From NCBI GenBank assembly GCA_013414645.1, contig CP058702.1:3150747-3156541 (forward strand): DNA of 5,795 nucleotides, in the 5' to 3' direction. Source of the stretch: Candidatus Parvibacillus calidus (GTDB taxonomy: Bacteria > Bacteroidota > Bacteroidia > Chitinophagales > Saprospiraceae). Position 1 is the stretch's first letter. Every line of letters starts with the position of its first letter. Positions 1 to 5,340 of the stretch are shown piece after piece. The notes under the pieces are model-generated. The model made no database searches, was not told the origin of the DNA, and saw only the letters and a list, made by a program, of their open reading frames with translations. The position numbers and the translations under genes were made by a program.

Positions 1-534
1 TACCGATGACTTCCTGCGTATGGTATTGTCCGCTGTCGAAGTATTGCCGCTTCCCCATTCGGTCCCCGGATCAAATCCTATCTGGCCGATGACATCCACT
101 GTGTTTCCGTCAAATATCAACTCAACGGCATCGTCTCCATTGAAAGTAAGATTGCCTGATGTCTGATTGGCAACATCCAGAATATCCTGTGCCGCACTTG
201 TATGGGCAAGTACGAATGTTCCATAAGCCGCGATGGTGCCTGTCAGACTGATGGTCTGACCGGCTGTATTACTGCCGTTGAAGTACAGCTTGACCGATGC
301 ATTGCCCGTCAAGGTAACTGCGGATGCAGTCGGGTTATATATCTCTAATGCCTTACTATTGCCAGAACCTTCAATATACTCTGAAATGAAAATTGCCGAA
401 CAATCACCTCCGGAGCAATCAGTCGGTGCCGTAGTGGCACTTGCAACAGATCCTACACAACCGGTAACATCATCAATACACCTTGCATATACAGTAAATG
501 ATGTCTCTGTATAAGCAGGCGTGATTGCGCCCAC
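1..534 (-). CDS. Repeat gene segment: lamin-tail domain of unit 1, cut by the window edge
   Basis: After the GGG site at 530-532 the frame stays open to the window edge, 178 codons ending at SSV of the NTIRRKSSV strand. It carries the same lamin-tail motifs as units 2 and 3, with N for S in SGNLTF and D for G in AAQDILDV as unit-specific changes. The gene continues past base 1, so neither further units nor the C-terminus can be seen. Confidence 0.5.
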   Translation of the reverse strand, partial: MGAITPAYTETSFTVYARCIDDVTGCVGSVASATTAPTDCSGGDCSAIFISEYIEGSGNSKALEIYNPTASAVTLTGNASVKLYFNGSNTAGQTISLTGTIAAYGTFVLAHTSAAQDILDVANQTSGNLTFNGDDAVELIFDGNTVDVIGQIGFDPGTEWGSGNTSTADNTIRRKSSV

Positions 535-3304
535 GGCCCGGATGGGTTAGTCGCCCACTCCAGTGTAGTCCCTGCACCACAACCTGTAGCACTTATGGTA
601 CCTGTTGTTGATGGACATACATTGTCCACAATCGTTATGGCAGGTGTGGCTGGTGTCGTACATGTACCCGGAACAGTAGTTACTCCGGCCGATGACGGGC
701 TTGATTGCCCATTATCACTGTCACAGTTACACCTGGTGATGATGGTCTGCGCCGGTCCTGTCTGATTGTAGGTCGGAATGGTTGCACTCCATGTCAATCC
801 ATTGTCTGTAGAATATTGAAGTGTGCTTCCTGCCGGACATCCACTCACAGGTGCGGATATGCTACCTCCCGAAACCGTACATCCTGCACCACAGGTACTG
901 TTGACTATGTCAACATCATCAGGAGCTGATGAAAGATCCGGACAAGAAGGTGCCTGATTACATTCTGAGTCATGGCTTCCCAATCCACTAAAAGTATTAT
1001 TGGCAAAACCGTCCCACTCAACCGAAGGATCAAATGCATTACTACCATCAGAATCTCCCTTTTTACCGATGACTTCCTGCGTATGGTATTGTCCGCTGTC
1101 GAAGTATTGCCGCTTCCCCATTCGGTCCCCGGATCAAATCCTATCTGGCCGATGACATCCACCGTGTTTCCGTCAAATATCAATTCAACGGCATCGTCTC
1201 CATTGAAAGTAAGACTGCCTGATGTCTGATTGGCAACATCCAGAATTCCCTGTGCCGCACTTGTATGGGCAAGTACGAATGTACCATAAGCCGCAATGGT
1301 GCCTGTCAGACTGATGGTCTGACCTGCTGTATTACTGCCGTTGAAGTACAGCTTGACCGATGCATTGCCCGTCAAGGTAACTGCGGATGCAGTCGGGTTA
1401 TATATCTCTAATGCCTTACTATTGCCAGAACCTTCAATATACTCTGAAATGAAAATTGCCGAACAATCACCTCCGGAACAATCAGTCGGTGCCGTAGTGG
1501 CACTTGCAACAGATCCTACACAACCGGTAACATCATCGATACACCTTGCATATACAGTAAATGATGTCTCTGTATAAGCAGGCGTGATTGCGCCCACGGC
1601 CCGGATGGGTTAGTCGCCCACTCCAGTGTAGTCCCTGCACCACAACCTGTAGCACTTATGGTACCTGTTGTTGATGGACATACATTGTCCACAATCGTTA
1701 TGGCAGGTGTGGCTGGTGTCGTACATGTACCCGGAACAGTAGTTACTCCGGCCGATGACGGGCTTGATTGCCCATTATCACTGTCACAGTTACACCTGGT
1801 GATGATGGTCTGCGCCGGTCCTGTCTGATTGTAGGTCGGAATGGTTGCACTCCATGTCAATCCATTGTCTGTAGAATATTGAAGTGTGCTTCCTGCCGGA
1901 CATCCACTCACAGGTGCGGATATGCTACCTCCCGAAACCGTACATCCTGCACCACAGGTACTGTTGACTATGTCAACATCATCAGGAGCTGATGAAAGAT
2001 CCGGACAAGAAGGTGCCTGATTACATTCTGAGTCATGGCTTCCCAATCCACTAAAAGTATTATTGGCAAAACCGTCCCACTCAACCGAAGGATCAAATGC
2101 ATTACTACCATCAGAATCTCCCTTTTTACCGATGACTTCCTGCGTATGGTATTGTCCGCTGTCGAAGTATTGCCGCTTCCCCATTCGGTCCCCGGATCAA
2201 ATCCTATCTGGCCGATGACATCCACCGTGTTTCCGTCAAATATCAATTCAACGGCATCGTCTCCATTGAAAGTAAGACTGCCTGATGTCTGATTGGCAAC
2301 ATCCAGAATTCCCTGTGCCGCACTTGTATGGGCAAGTACGAATGTACCATAAGCCGCGATGGTGCCTGTCAGACTGATGGTCTGACCGGCTGTATTGCTT
2401 CCGTTGAAGTACAGCTTGACCGATGCATTGCCTGTCAAGGTAACTGCGGATGCAGTCGGGTTATATATCTCTAACGCCTTATTATTCGATGATCCTTCAA
2501 CATACTCTGAAATGAAAATTGTTGAACAATCCCCTCCGGAACAATCAGTCGGTGCTGTAGTGGCACTTGCAACAGATCCTACACAACCGGTAACATCATC
2601 AATACACCTTGCATATACAGTAAATGATGTCTCTGTATAAGCAGGCGTGATTGCGCCCACGGCCCGGATGGGTTAGTCGCCCACTCCAGTGTAGTCCCTG
2701 CACCACAACCTGTAGCACTTATGGTACCTGTTGTTGATGGACATACATTATCCACAATCGTTATGGCAGGTGTGGCAGGTGTCGTACATGTACCCGGAAC
2801 AGTAGTTACTCCGGCCGATGATGGGCTTGATTGCCCATTATCACTGTCACAGTTACACCTGGTGATGATGGTCTGCGCCGGTCCCGTCTGATTGTAGGTC
2901 GGTATGGTTGCACTCCATGTCAATCCATTGTCTGTAGAATATTGCAGTGTGCTTCCTGCCGGACATCCACTCACAGGTGCGGATATGCTACCTCCTGAAA
3001 CCGTACATCCTGCACCACAGGTACTGTTGACTATGTCTACATCATCAGGAGCTGATGAAAGATCAGGACAATCAAGGCTAAGTTTTCCAATCCGGTCATC
3101 ATCATAACCATGATTTCCGCCGGCATCTCCGTCAATGGATTCATTGTATCCTGCGACATTAAAGCCTACTAAGGTCGTTTGTTCAATAGACCTGGTATCA
3201 TCATAATTAATTCCAGCCAAAGGTTTTTGCCATTGGAAATCTGAAACCTGAGAATAAAGGCAGGAGGTGATGAGCATTGCCACGACAAATAAATATTTTC
3301 TCAT
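1..3304 (-). CDS. Secreted multi-unit Ig-like/lamin-tail repeat protein, frame broken at homopolymers, 3' end outside window
   Basis: This is the whole gene as I interpret it; the literal open segments are listed separately. It starts at the ATG 3304-3302. Residues 1-19 form a Sec signal peptide (basic MRKY, hydrophobic LFVVAMLI, probable cut after SLYSQ-like CLYSQ). Residues 20-78 are one WQK/AGY/DGD/GNHG module. From residue 79 the protein consists of 355-residue units: two Cys-rich Ig-like segments (about unit residues 1-95 and 96-178) and a lamin-tail domain (about 184-347, from IFISEY through NPTASAVTL and GDDAVEL to [10 protein letters not shown]). Each unit has 14 cysteines, an even number that would suit disulfides outside the cytoplasm. 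Two -1 shifts per unit (530, 1060, 1593, 2123, 2656) interrupt the frame. An extracellular adhesive or structural role is inferred from the architecture. A T9SS tail would be expected beyond the left edge but cannot be seen. Confidence 0.72.
453..1121 (-). CDS. Repeat gene segment: lamin-tail end of unit 2 and Ig-like segments of unit 1
   Basis: In-frame content runs from about 1063 ([11 protein letters not shown]) through the end of the unit 2 lamin-tail domain into unit 1 ([10 protein letters not shown] at about 944), then both Ig-like segments to NPSGPW at about 533. The Ig-like coding is identical to unit 2 base for base across 541-945 by my reading, so this part was copied or homogenised recently. 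Confidence 0.5.
   Translation of the reverse strand: MGKRQYFDSGQYHTQEVIGKKGDSDGSNAFDPSVEWDGFANNTFSGLGSHDSECNQAPSCPDLSSAPDDVDIVNSTCGAGCTVSGGSISAPVSGCPAGSTLQYSTDNGLTWSATIPTYNQTGPAQTIITRCNCDSDNGQSSPSSAGVTTVPGTCTTPATPAITIVDNVCPSTTGTISATGCGAGTTLEWATNPSGPWAQSRLLIQRHHLLYMQGVLMMLPVV
530..532 (-). other. -1 frame break, unit 1 (GGG site)
   Basis: Third occurrence of the same break in identical context. Confidence 0.8.
905..1597 (-). CDS. Repeat gene segment: end of second Ig-like segment and lamin-tail domain of unit 2
   Basis: Same structure as the matching segment of unit 3, one 1063-bp period away. The lamin-tail protein differs from unit 3 at only four places: SAIF for STIF, EYIEG for EYVEG, and GNS for SNN. 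The true reading is limited to about 1595-1060, and the tail beyond the AAAAA site at 1060-1064 is out of frame. The junction codon (GTG at 1597) should not be taken as a start. Confidence 0.5.
   Translation of the reverse strand: MGAITPAYTETSFTVYARCIDDVTGCVGSVASATTAPTDCSGGDCSAIFISEYIEGSGNSKALEIYNPTASAVTLTGNASVKLYFNGSNTAGQTISLTGTIAAYGTFVLAHTSAAQGILDVANQTSGSLTFNGDDAVELIFDGNTVDVIGQIGFDPGTEWGSGNTSTADNTIRRKSSVKREILMVVMHLILRLSGTVLPIILLVDWEAMTQNVIRHLLVRIFHQLLMMLT
1060..1064 (-). other. -1 frame break, unit 2 (AAAAA site)
   Basis: Identical context to the AAAAA site of unit 3; joins RRKSSV to KKGDSDG if one A is added. The equivalent site of unit 1 falls exactly at the window's left edge (base 1 is its last T on the plus strand). 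Confidence 0.8.
1516..2184 (-). CDS. Repeat gene segment: lamin-tail end of unit 3 and Ig-like segments of unit 2
   Basis: The meaningful reading begins at about 2126, after the AAAAA site, with [11 protein letters not shown] and [10 protein letters not shown], the last strands of the unit 3 lamin-tail domain. It then runs through [11 protein letters not shown] into the [10 protein letters not shown] start of unit 2. The first Ig-like segment carries [15 protein letters not shown] and the CNCD motif, and the second carries NVCPSTTG and [11 protein letters not shown]. After the GGG site at 1593-1595 the last 25 residues are out of frame. The residues before about 2126 (GKRQYFDSG and on) are also an out-of-frame shadow of the lamin-tail coding. 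Confidence 0.5.
   Translation of the reverse strand: MGKRQYFDSGQYHTQEVIGKKGDSDGSNAFDPSVEWDGFANNTFSGLGSHDSECNQAPSCPDLSSAPDDVDIVNSTCGAGCTVSGGSISAPVSGCPAGSTLQYSTDNGLTWSATIPTYNQTGPAQTIITRCNCDSDNGQSSPSSAGVTTVPGTCTTPATPAITIVDNVCPSTTGTISATGCGAGTTLEWATNPSGPWAQSRLLIQRHHLLYMQGVSMMLPVV
1593..1595 (-). other. -1 frame break, unit 2 (GGG site)
   Basis: Identical context to the GGG site of unit 3; joins the NPSGPW frame to the GAITP frame if one G is added. Confidence 0.8.
1968..2660 (-). CDS. Repeat gene segment: end of second Ig-like segment and lamin-tail domain of unit 3
   Basis: This open segment continues the protein in the -1 frame after the GGG site at 2656-2658. Its apparent GTG start is only the frame junction, so it is not an independent gene. 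In-frame content runs from GAITPAYTE through the Cys-containing YARC and TDC motifs. The lamin-tail domain follows: [28 protein letters not shown], the hydrophobic GTFVLAH strand, [16 protein letters not shown] and the NTIRRKSSV strand. At 2123-2127 the frame breaks again, so residues after SSVK (REILMVV and on) are noise. LTDs in bacterial secreted proteins are immunoglobulin-fold modules often joined to nucleases or adhesins. No catalytic domain is visible here. Confidence 0.5.
   Translation of the reverse strand: MGAITPAYTETSFTVYARCIDDVTGCVGSVASATTAPTDCSGGDCSTIFISEYVEGSSNNKALEIYNPTASAVTLTGNASVKLYFNGSNTAGQTISLTGTIAAYGTFVLAHTSAAQGILDVANQTSGSLTFNGDDAVELIFDGNTVDVIGQIGFDPGTEWGSGNTSTADNTIRRKSSVKREILMVVMHLILRLSGTVLPIILLVDWEAMTQNVIRHLLVRIFHQLLMMLT
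2123..2127 (-). other. -1 frame break, unit 3 (AAAAA site)
   Basis: The coding strand reads GTA AAA AGG GAG. The lamin-tail consensus continues as V-K-K-G-D-S-D-G if a sixth A is present. With five A the sequence lacks the classic A AAA AAG heptamer. A single tRNA-Lys could still slip by one base here. Confidence 0.8.
2579..3304 (-). CDS. First literal open segment of the repeat gene: signal peptide, WQK module, Ig-like segments of unit 3
   Basis: Read without correction, the gene makes 241 residues here. Residues 1-19 are the signal peptide, 20-78 the WQK-type module, and 79-216 the first 138 residues of unit 3, ending at NPSGPW. The remaining 25 residues (from AQSRLL) are out of frame: the lamin-tail reading continues in the -1 frame from about 2658. 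The start is the only ATG that gives a signal peptide, and no Shine-Dalgarno sequence is visible, which is usual in Bacteroidota. Residues 12-15 (ITSC) also match a short lipobox, so anchoring as a lipoprotein cannot be excluded. The 14 residues before that Cys are few, and the SQ-V cleavage looks more natural. Confidence 0.6.
   Translation of the reverse strand: MRKYLFVVAMLITSCLYSQVSDFQWQKPLAGINYDDTRSIEQTTLVGFNVAGYNESIDGDAGGNHGYDDDRIGKLSLDCPDLSSAPDDVDIVNSTCGAGCTVSGGSISAPVSGCPAGSTLQYSTDNGLTWSATIPTYNQTGPAQTIITRCNCDSDNGQSSPSSAGVTTVPGTCTTPATPAITIVDNVCPSTTGTISATGCGAGTTLEWATNPSGPWAQSRLLIQRHHLLYMQGVLMMLPVV
2656..2658 (-). other. -1 frame break, unit 3 (GGG site)
   Basis: The coding strand reads CCG TGG GCG. 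The downstream frame (GGC GCA ATC ACG, protein GAITP) needs one more G, giving P-W-G-A-I-T-P. The same break occurs at 1593-1595 and 530-532. TGG slipping to GTG would pair poorly, so the site is a weak candidate for ribosomal slippage. Confidence 0.8.
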
Positions 3305-4085
3305 AAATTAGGGTTTATTAGTTGATACATCAATGTTCTACAAATATTTAATGCAATAGTTACAAGACTTCAGACAATCCCTTTCTAATGCTTCATTTGG
3401 TTCATTCCGCCAGACATTATCCACCCAATGCAAAATAATCCTTCGCATCCACCGAAACCGAAAGAATATTGTGTCCGTGACCCGGTAGAAAAGGCGAACA
3501 TCAAGATCAAAAACATATGTAATTTGTTGAAATGTCCGATATAAGTTAGGTTTTTGCACGATAAATATGATCTCTCAATTCAAACAATTATCCAATTAAA
3601 TTGCAAAGTGTTTGAAAATTAGGGTTAAATTAAATTGTTTTTTGCAAAGCAAAGTCATATTGCCAGGTTTTTTTACAACTTATCAATTTCAATATTTTTA
3701 TTATCCGAAAAAAGCAAAAATAGCAGTATGATTTGGATTATCCTACACAGTTGTAATTAATATCCCGGAATTTTTCATATGTAAAATTACATCTTACTTT
3801 GATCATTTCGTTTTCAGACAACTAATCATTTATACAGACAATGTTAAGTTTTTCGACATCAGGAAAAAGTCGAATACTTTCAACAATTTCAAACAATTAC
3901 AACTGAAAAATCACCTCAATCCTAATGGCATTTTCTGATCAGGATATTTTCTGAAGCACCTATCTGTCCAGCGATCTGCATATGTAGCGGTTTTTGAAGT
4001 TCCTGAGAAAGGTCGGCTGTTCCAAAACAAATGAATAATCATGCACTATTCAGAAACATCAAATCAAATAACGGCCCAACTTGAT
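3305..4085. other. AT-rich stretch without a supported gene
   Basis: These 781 bases precede the repeat gene. Both strands are dense in stops, and the longest open frame (3559-3338 minus, 73 codons from a GTG) has no recognisable domain and an unconvincing composition. The stretch probably holds the repeat gene's promoter and 5' leader. I see no RNA gene, repeat family or mobile element in it. Confidence 0.5.
3341..3348 (-). promoter_or_regulatory. Possible -7 box of the repeat gene promoter
   Basis: The minus strand reads AATATTTG, seven of eight positions of the Bacteroidota -7 consensus TAnnTTTG, 37 bases before the start codon. No good -33 TTTG/TTG lies at the expected 19-21 base spacing, so this is tentative. 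Confidence 0.28.
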
Positions 4086-4412
4086 TTATCCTAATCCCAC
4101 AATATCTTCTTGCTGCATTCCCATATTTACACAGCTACGTATCTGACTCAGTGTATCAGTCACTACCTCCGGTCCGGCAAAACAAATCAACAAGTCATGG
4201 TGACAGTTAAAATTTTATGGACTCTCCAAATCATCAATACCATATTGATCTTTCAAATTTCTTTCTTTTTCCGCATCAGTAGGACTCAAAGGCTCTGCTA
4301 AAAATGAACTCAATCTGGCAGGAATCTGACCAGTGGATTGAACACATTTGTTGTGGTGCAAAAATATCTTTGTAGGCTGATACTTTACGATCCTCCTCTT
4401 GTATGGCAACAC
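4086..4412 (-). pseudogene. Possible degraded coding remnant with an in-frame stop
   Basis: Two protein-like stretches share one frame and are separated only by a TAA at 4217-4215. The first (up to 65 codons, GTG at 4412) ends with a coding-like segment, LSPTDAEKERNLKDQYGIDD. The second (42 codons, 4214-4089) reads HDLLICFAGPEVVTDTLSQI and continues as SCVNMGMQQEDIVGLG before TAA at 4088-4086. Both look like helical or alternating protein sequence rather than random AT-rich translation. I cannot name a family. No promoter is evident, and the terminator at 4464-4498 would block read-through from the right. It may be the remains of a gene, or chance. Confidence 0.25.
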
Positions 4413-4463
4413 TTCACGGGCTTAGCAAAAATATTTGTGCGCATATTGTCGGGCTTAGCCCAT

Positions 4464-4498
4464 CTAAAAAAGTCGCCGGATAAAAACCCGACGACTTT
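4464..4498 (-). terminator. Rho-independent terminator for minus-strand transcription
   Basis: On the minus strand the arm AAAGTCGTCGG (4498-4488) pairs with CCGGCGACTTT (4479-4469): ten of eleven pairs, with one A-C mismatch, around an eight-base loop. The stem runs into six T (4471-4466). This is the standard hairpin plus U-tract and would end transcripts from the genes at 4787-5140 and possibly 5341-5795. Confidence 0.8.
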
Positions 4499-4596
4499 CA
4501 TGTATTAAATTCTATGCTATTCGTTCCTACCTTATCTTTCCTTCCAAATGGGGCTTCAAAAGTTATGATCATGCGCCCTGCAGGCAATCTTTCTGC
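4498..4596 (-). pseudogene. Short tail resembling the end of a secreted-protein gene, truncated upstream
   Basis: A 32-codon open stretch follows an in-frame TAA (4599-4597) and ends with TGA at 4500-4498, right at the terminator stem. It reads AERLPAGRMIITFEAPFGRK and then DKVGTNSIEFNT. The LPAG followed by alternating hydrophobic residues recalls the last strands of T9SS sorting domains; the real one in this window has ALPAGHYSVIARS. Its position directly before a terminator is where a gene end would lie. It has no start codon context and no upstream part, so it would be a relic. The resemblance rests on a short motif and may be coincidence. Confidence 0.22.
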
Positions 4597-4786
4597 TTAT
4601 TCAATAATTAAAGACGTAATGATGGATTAATAGGTTGGAAAAATCATGATAAAATTTGTAAAGTTTTTTACATTGATAAAATAATTCTTATACTTAACCG
4701 GCTTTGCTCCTGAAAGTGGTGGTGCATCAGTCCGGTCTGATTCTTCTGAATAGGTTGAAATGAATATACTTTGCCTGGCAAAATAT
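4501..4786. other. Gap between terminator and membrane gene, no intact gene
   Basis: This stretch holds most of the LPAG-type tail described above (4498-4596) and otherwise AT-rich DNA. A perfect six-base inverted repeat with a four-base loop (4657-4672, TGTAAA/TTTACA) is too AT-rich to call a terminator. An open frame running antiparallel to nothing and overlapping the end of the membrane gene (4809-4627 minus) has no start context or domain. Confidence 0.4.
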
Positions 4787-5140
4787 TTATGAAAATTCAT
4801 AGGTGTCAAAACACCTTAACTTGAGCATTTTGAATAAAAGAATCACGGTCGCACCCACCACTATTGAAGTATAGATTAGTTTGTTGTATTTAGCCAGCCA
4901 TTCGGGAAGATAAATATCAAAATTGGGCTTGTCAGAAGTAGAAAATCGCCTCGCCCATACAGTCAAGGGACAATATAGCCGGAATACCGCAAGTGTCAAG
5001 CCCTCAAGGATGATCAACCCATAACATACCCAAAGCATACTGTCTATTCTATTGGTAAGCACAGCATACACAATATAGAAAATCACAACATTGAAAAACA
5101 ACCAGATGATGGTGTGCAGTGTTTTTATCAGGATCAACAT
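4787..5140 (-). CDS. Small conserved-looking membrane protein, three predicted transmembrane segments
   Basis: A 117-residue integral inner-membrane protein of unknown function. Hydrophobic segments lie at about residues 8-28 (HTIIWLFFNVVIFYIVYAVL), 35-54 and 88-104. Between the second and third are a CPLTVWARR motif (57-65) and an amphipathic NFDIYLPEWLAKYNK stretch (73-87). A membrane segment followed by CPLT recalls small families such as DUF2784, but I would not assign it without a profile search. I chose the ATG at 5140 because AAGGG lies seven bases upstream (5152-5148). An in-frame ATG at 5158 would add six residues, and a TTG at 5194 is unlikely. It lies 200 bases after the T9SS gene with its own possible promoter, so it may be transcribed alone or by read-through, ending at the terminator at 4464-4498. 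Confidence 0.8.
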   Translation of the reverse strand: MLILIKTLHTIIWLFFNVVIFYIVYAVLTNRIDSMLWVCYGLIILEGLTLAVFRLYCPLTVWARRFSTSDKPNFDIYLPEWLAKYNKLIYTSIVVGATVILLFKMLKLRCFDTYEFS

Positions 5141-5144
5141 TATT

Positions 5145-5152
5145 CTACCCTT
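5145..5152 (-). promoter_or_regulatory. Ribosome binding site deciding the membrane protein start
   Basis: AAGGG at 5152-5148 on the minus strand, seven bases before the ATG at 5140. It lies inside the codons that would belong to the ATG-5158 alternative, which favours the shorter protein. Confidence 0.45.
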
Positions 5153-5231
5153 TTCCATACATATTGATGTCAACCGGCTTTTACCTGACCTCAATTACCT
5201 GGTTGGTTATCTTTATTACTGCTGATTTAAA

Positions 5232-5239
5232 CAAATATA
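5232..5239 (-). promoter_or_regulatory. Possible -7 box of the membrane protein promoter
   Basis: The minus strand reads TATATTTG, a perfect match to TAnnTTTG, in the AT-rich gap between the two genes. It predicts a transcript start near 5226 and a leader of about 85 bases. The -33 element is not recognisable at the usual spacing. Confidence 0.38.
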
Positions 5240-5340
5240 ACCCAATTATCGTAGTGCTTTCATCTCAATAATTAGCACCCTATCCTGTAGCTCAAAATCA
5301 ATTGAGGCAAATGTTTTCTTTACCTTTATCCTATCTTCAA

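Larger units (their letters stand above)
1..945 (-). repeat. Tandem repeat unit 1, partial
   Basis: The visible 945 bases match unit 2 with substitutions at 110, 121, 152, 184, 185, 220, 232, 262, 415 and 475, and no indels. The other 118 bases lie outside the window. The array is therefore open-ended and its true copy number is unknown. Confidence 0.93.
946..2008 (-). repeat. Tandem repeat unit 2
   Basis: Complete 1063-bp middle unit. It is identical to unit 3 over 946-1294 and identical to unit 1 over 1539-2008. It differs from unit 1 at 10 positions over 1064-1538 and from unit 3 at about 27 positions over 1295-2008. The written period is 1 modulo 3 and becomes 1065 (355 codons) when one base is restored at each of the two homopolymer sites. 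Confidence 0.95.
2009..3071 (-). repeat. Tandem repeat unit 3 (first in transcription order)
   Basis: A 1063-bp unit that matches unit 2 at a constant offset. Homology to the array stops at 3071, where the coding changes from the unit boundary ([11 protein letters not shown]) to the N-terminal module ([10 protein letters not shown]). The part 2009-2357 is identical to unit 2, while 2358-3071 differs at about 27 positions, so it is the most diverged visible unit. Confidence 0.95.

Noticed and set aside
278..2640. Plus-strand open frames inside the array (for example 278-514, 705-929, 972-1229 and their 1063-bp copies)
   Set aside because: They are antisense shadows of the repeat coding; the substitution pattern and recognisable domains fit only the minus strand.
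1060..2658. Classic programmed -1 ribosomal frameshifting
   Set aside because: Neither site is an X XXY YYZ heptamer in the zero frame: five A rather than six at one site, and TGG GCG at the other. I keep recoding only as an open alternative.
1..3071. CRISPR array, insertion sequence or integron-type array
   Set aside because: The 1063-bp units are direct protein-coding repeats without spacers, terminal inverted repeats or transposase or integrase motifs.
3338..3559. 73-codon minus-strand open frame upstream of the repeat gene
   Set aside because: GTG start without context, Arg/Phe/Cys-rich odd composition, no domain; it also covers the likely promoter of the repeat gene.
3852..3874. TTCGAC/GTCGAA inverted repeat in the intergenic stretch
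   Set aside because: Six-base arms with an 11-base gap, single occurrence, no associated gene or motif.
4110..4301. 63-codon plus-strand open frame
   Set aside because: Low-complexity hydrophobic translation of AT-rich DNA, no start signal, opposite to all other coding and antisense to the better remnant at 4086-4412.
4657..4672. TGTAAA/TTTACA inverted repeat as a terminator or operator
   Set aside because: Only A/T-rich pairs with two G-C pairs and no following T-run on the minus strand; common by chance in such DNA.
4627..4809. 60-codon minus-strand open frame overlapping the end of the membrane gene
   Set aside because: Starts inside the membrane gene in another frame, no ribosome binding site, no recognisable sequence.
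5141..5194. TTG start at 5194 giving a 135-residue membrane protein
   Set aside because: Adds a non-conserved-looking polar stretch, while the ATG at 5140 has AAGGG at the right distance.
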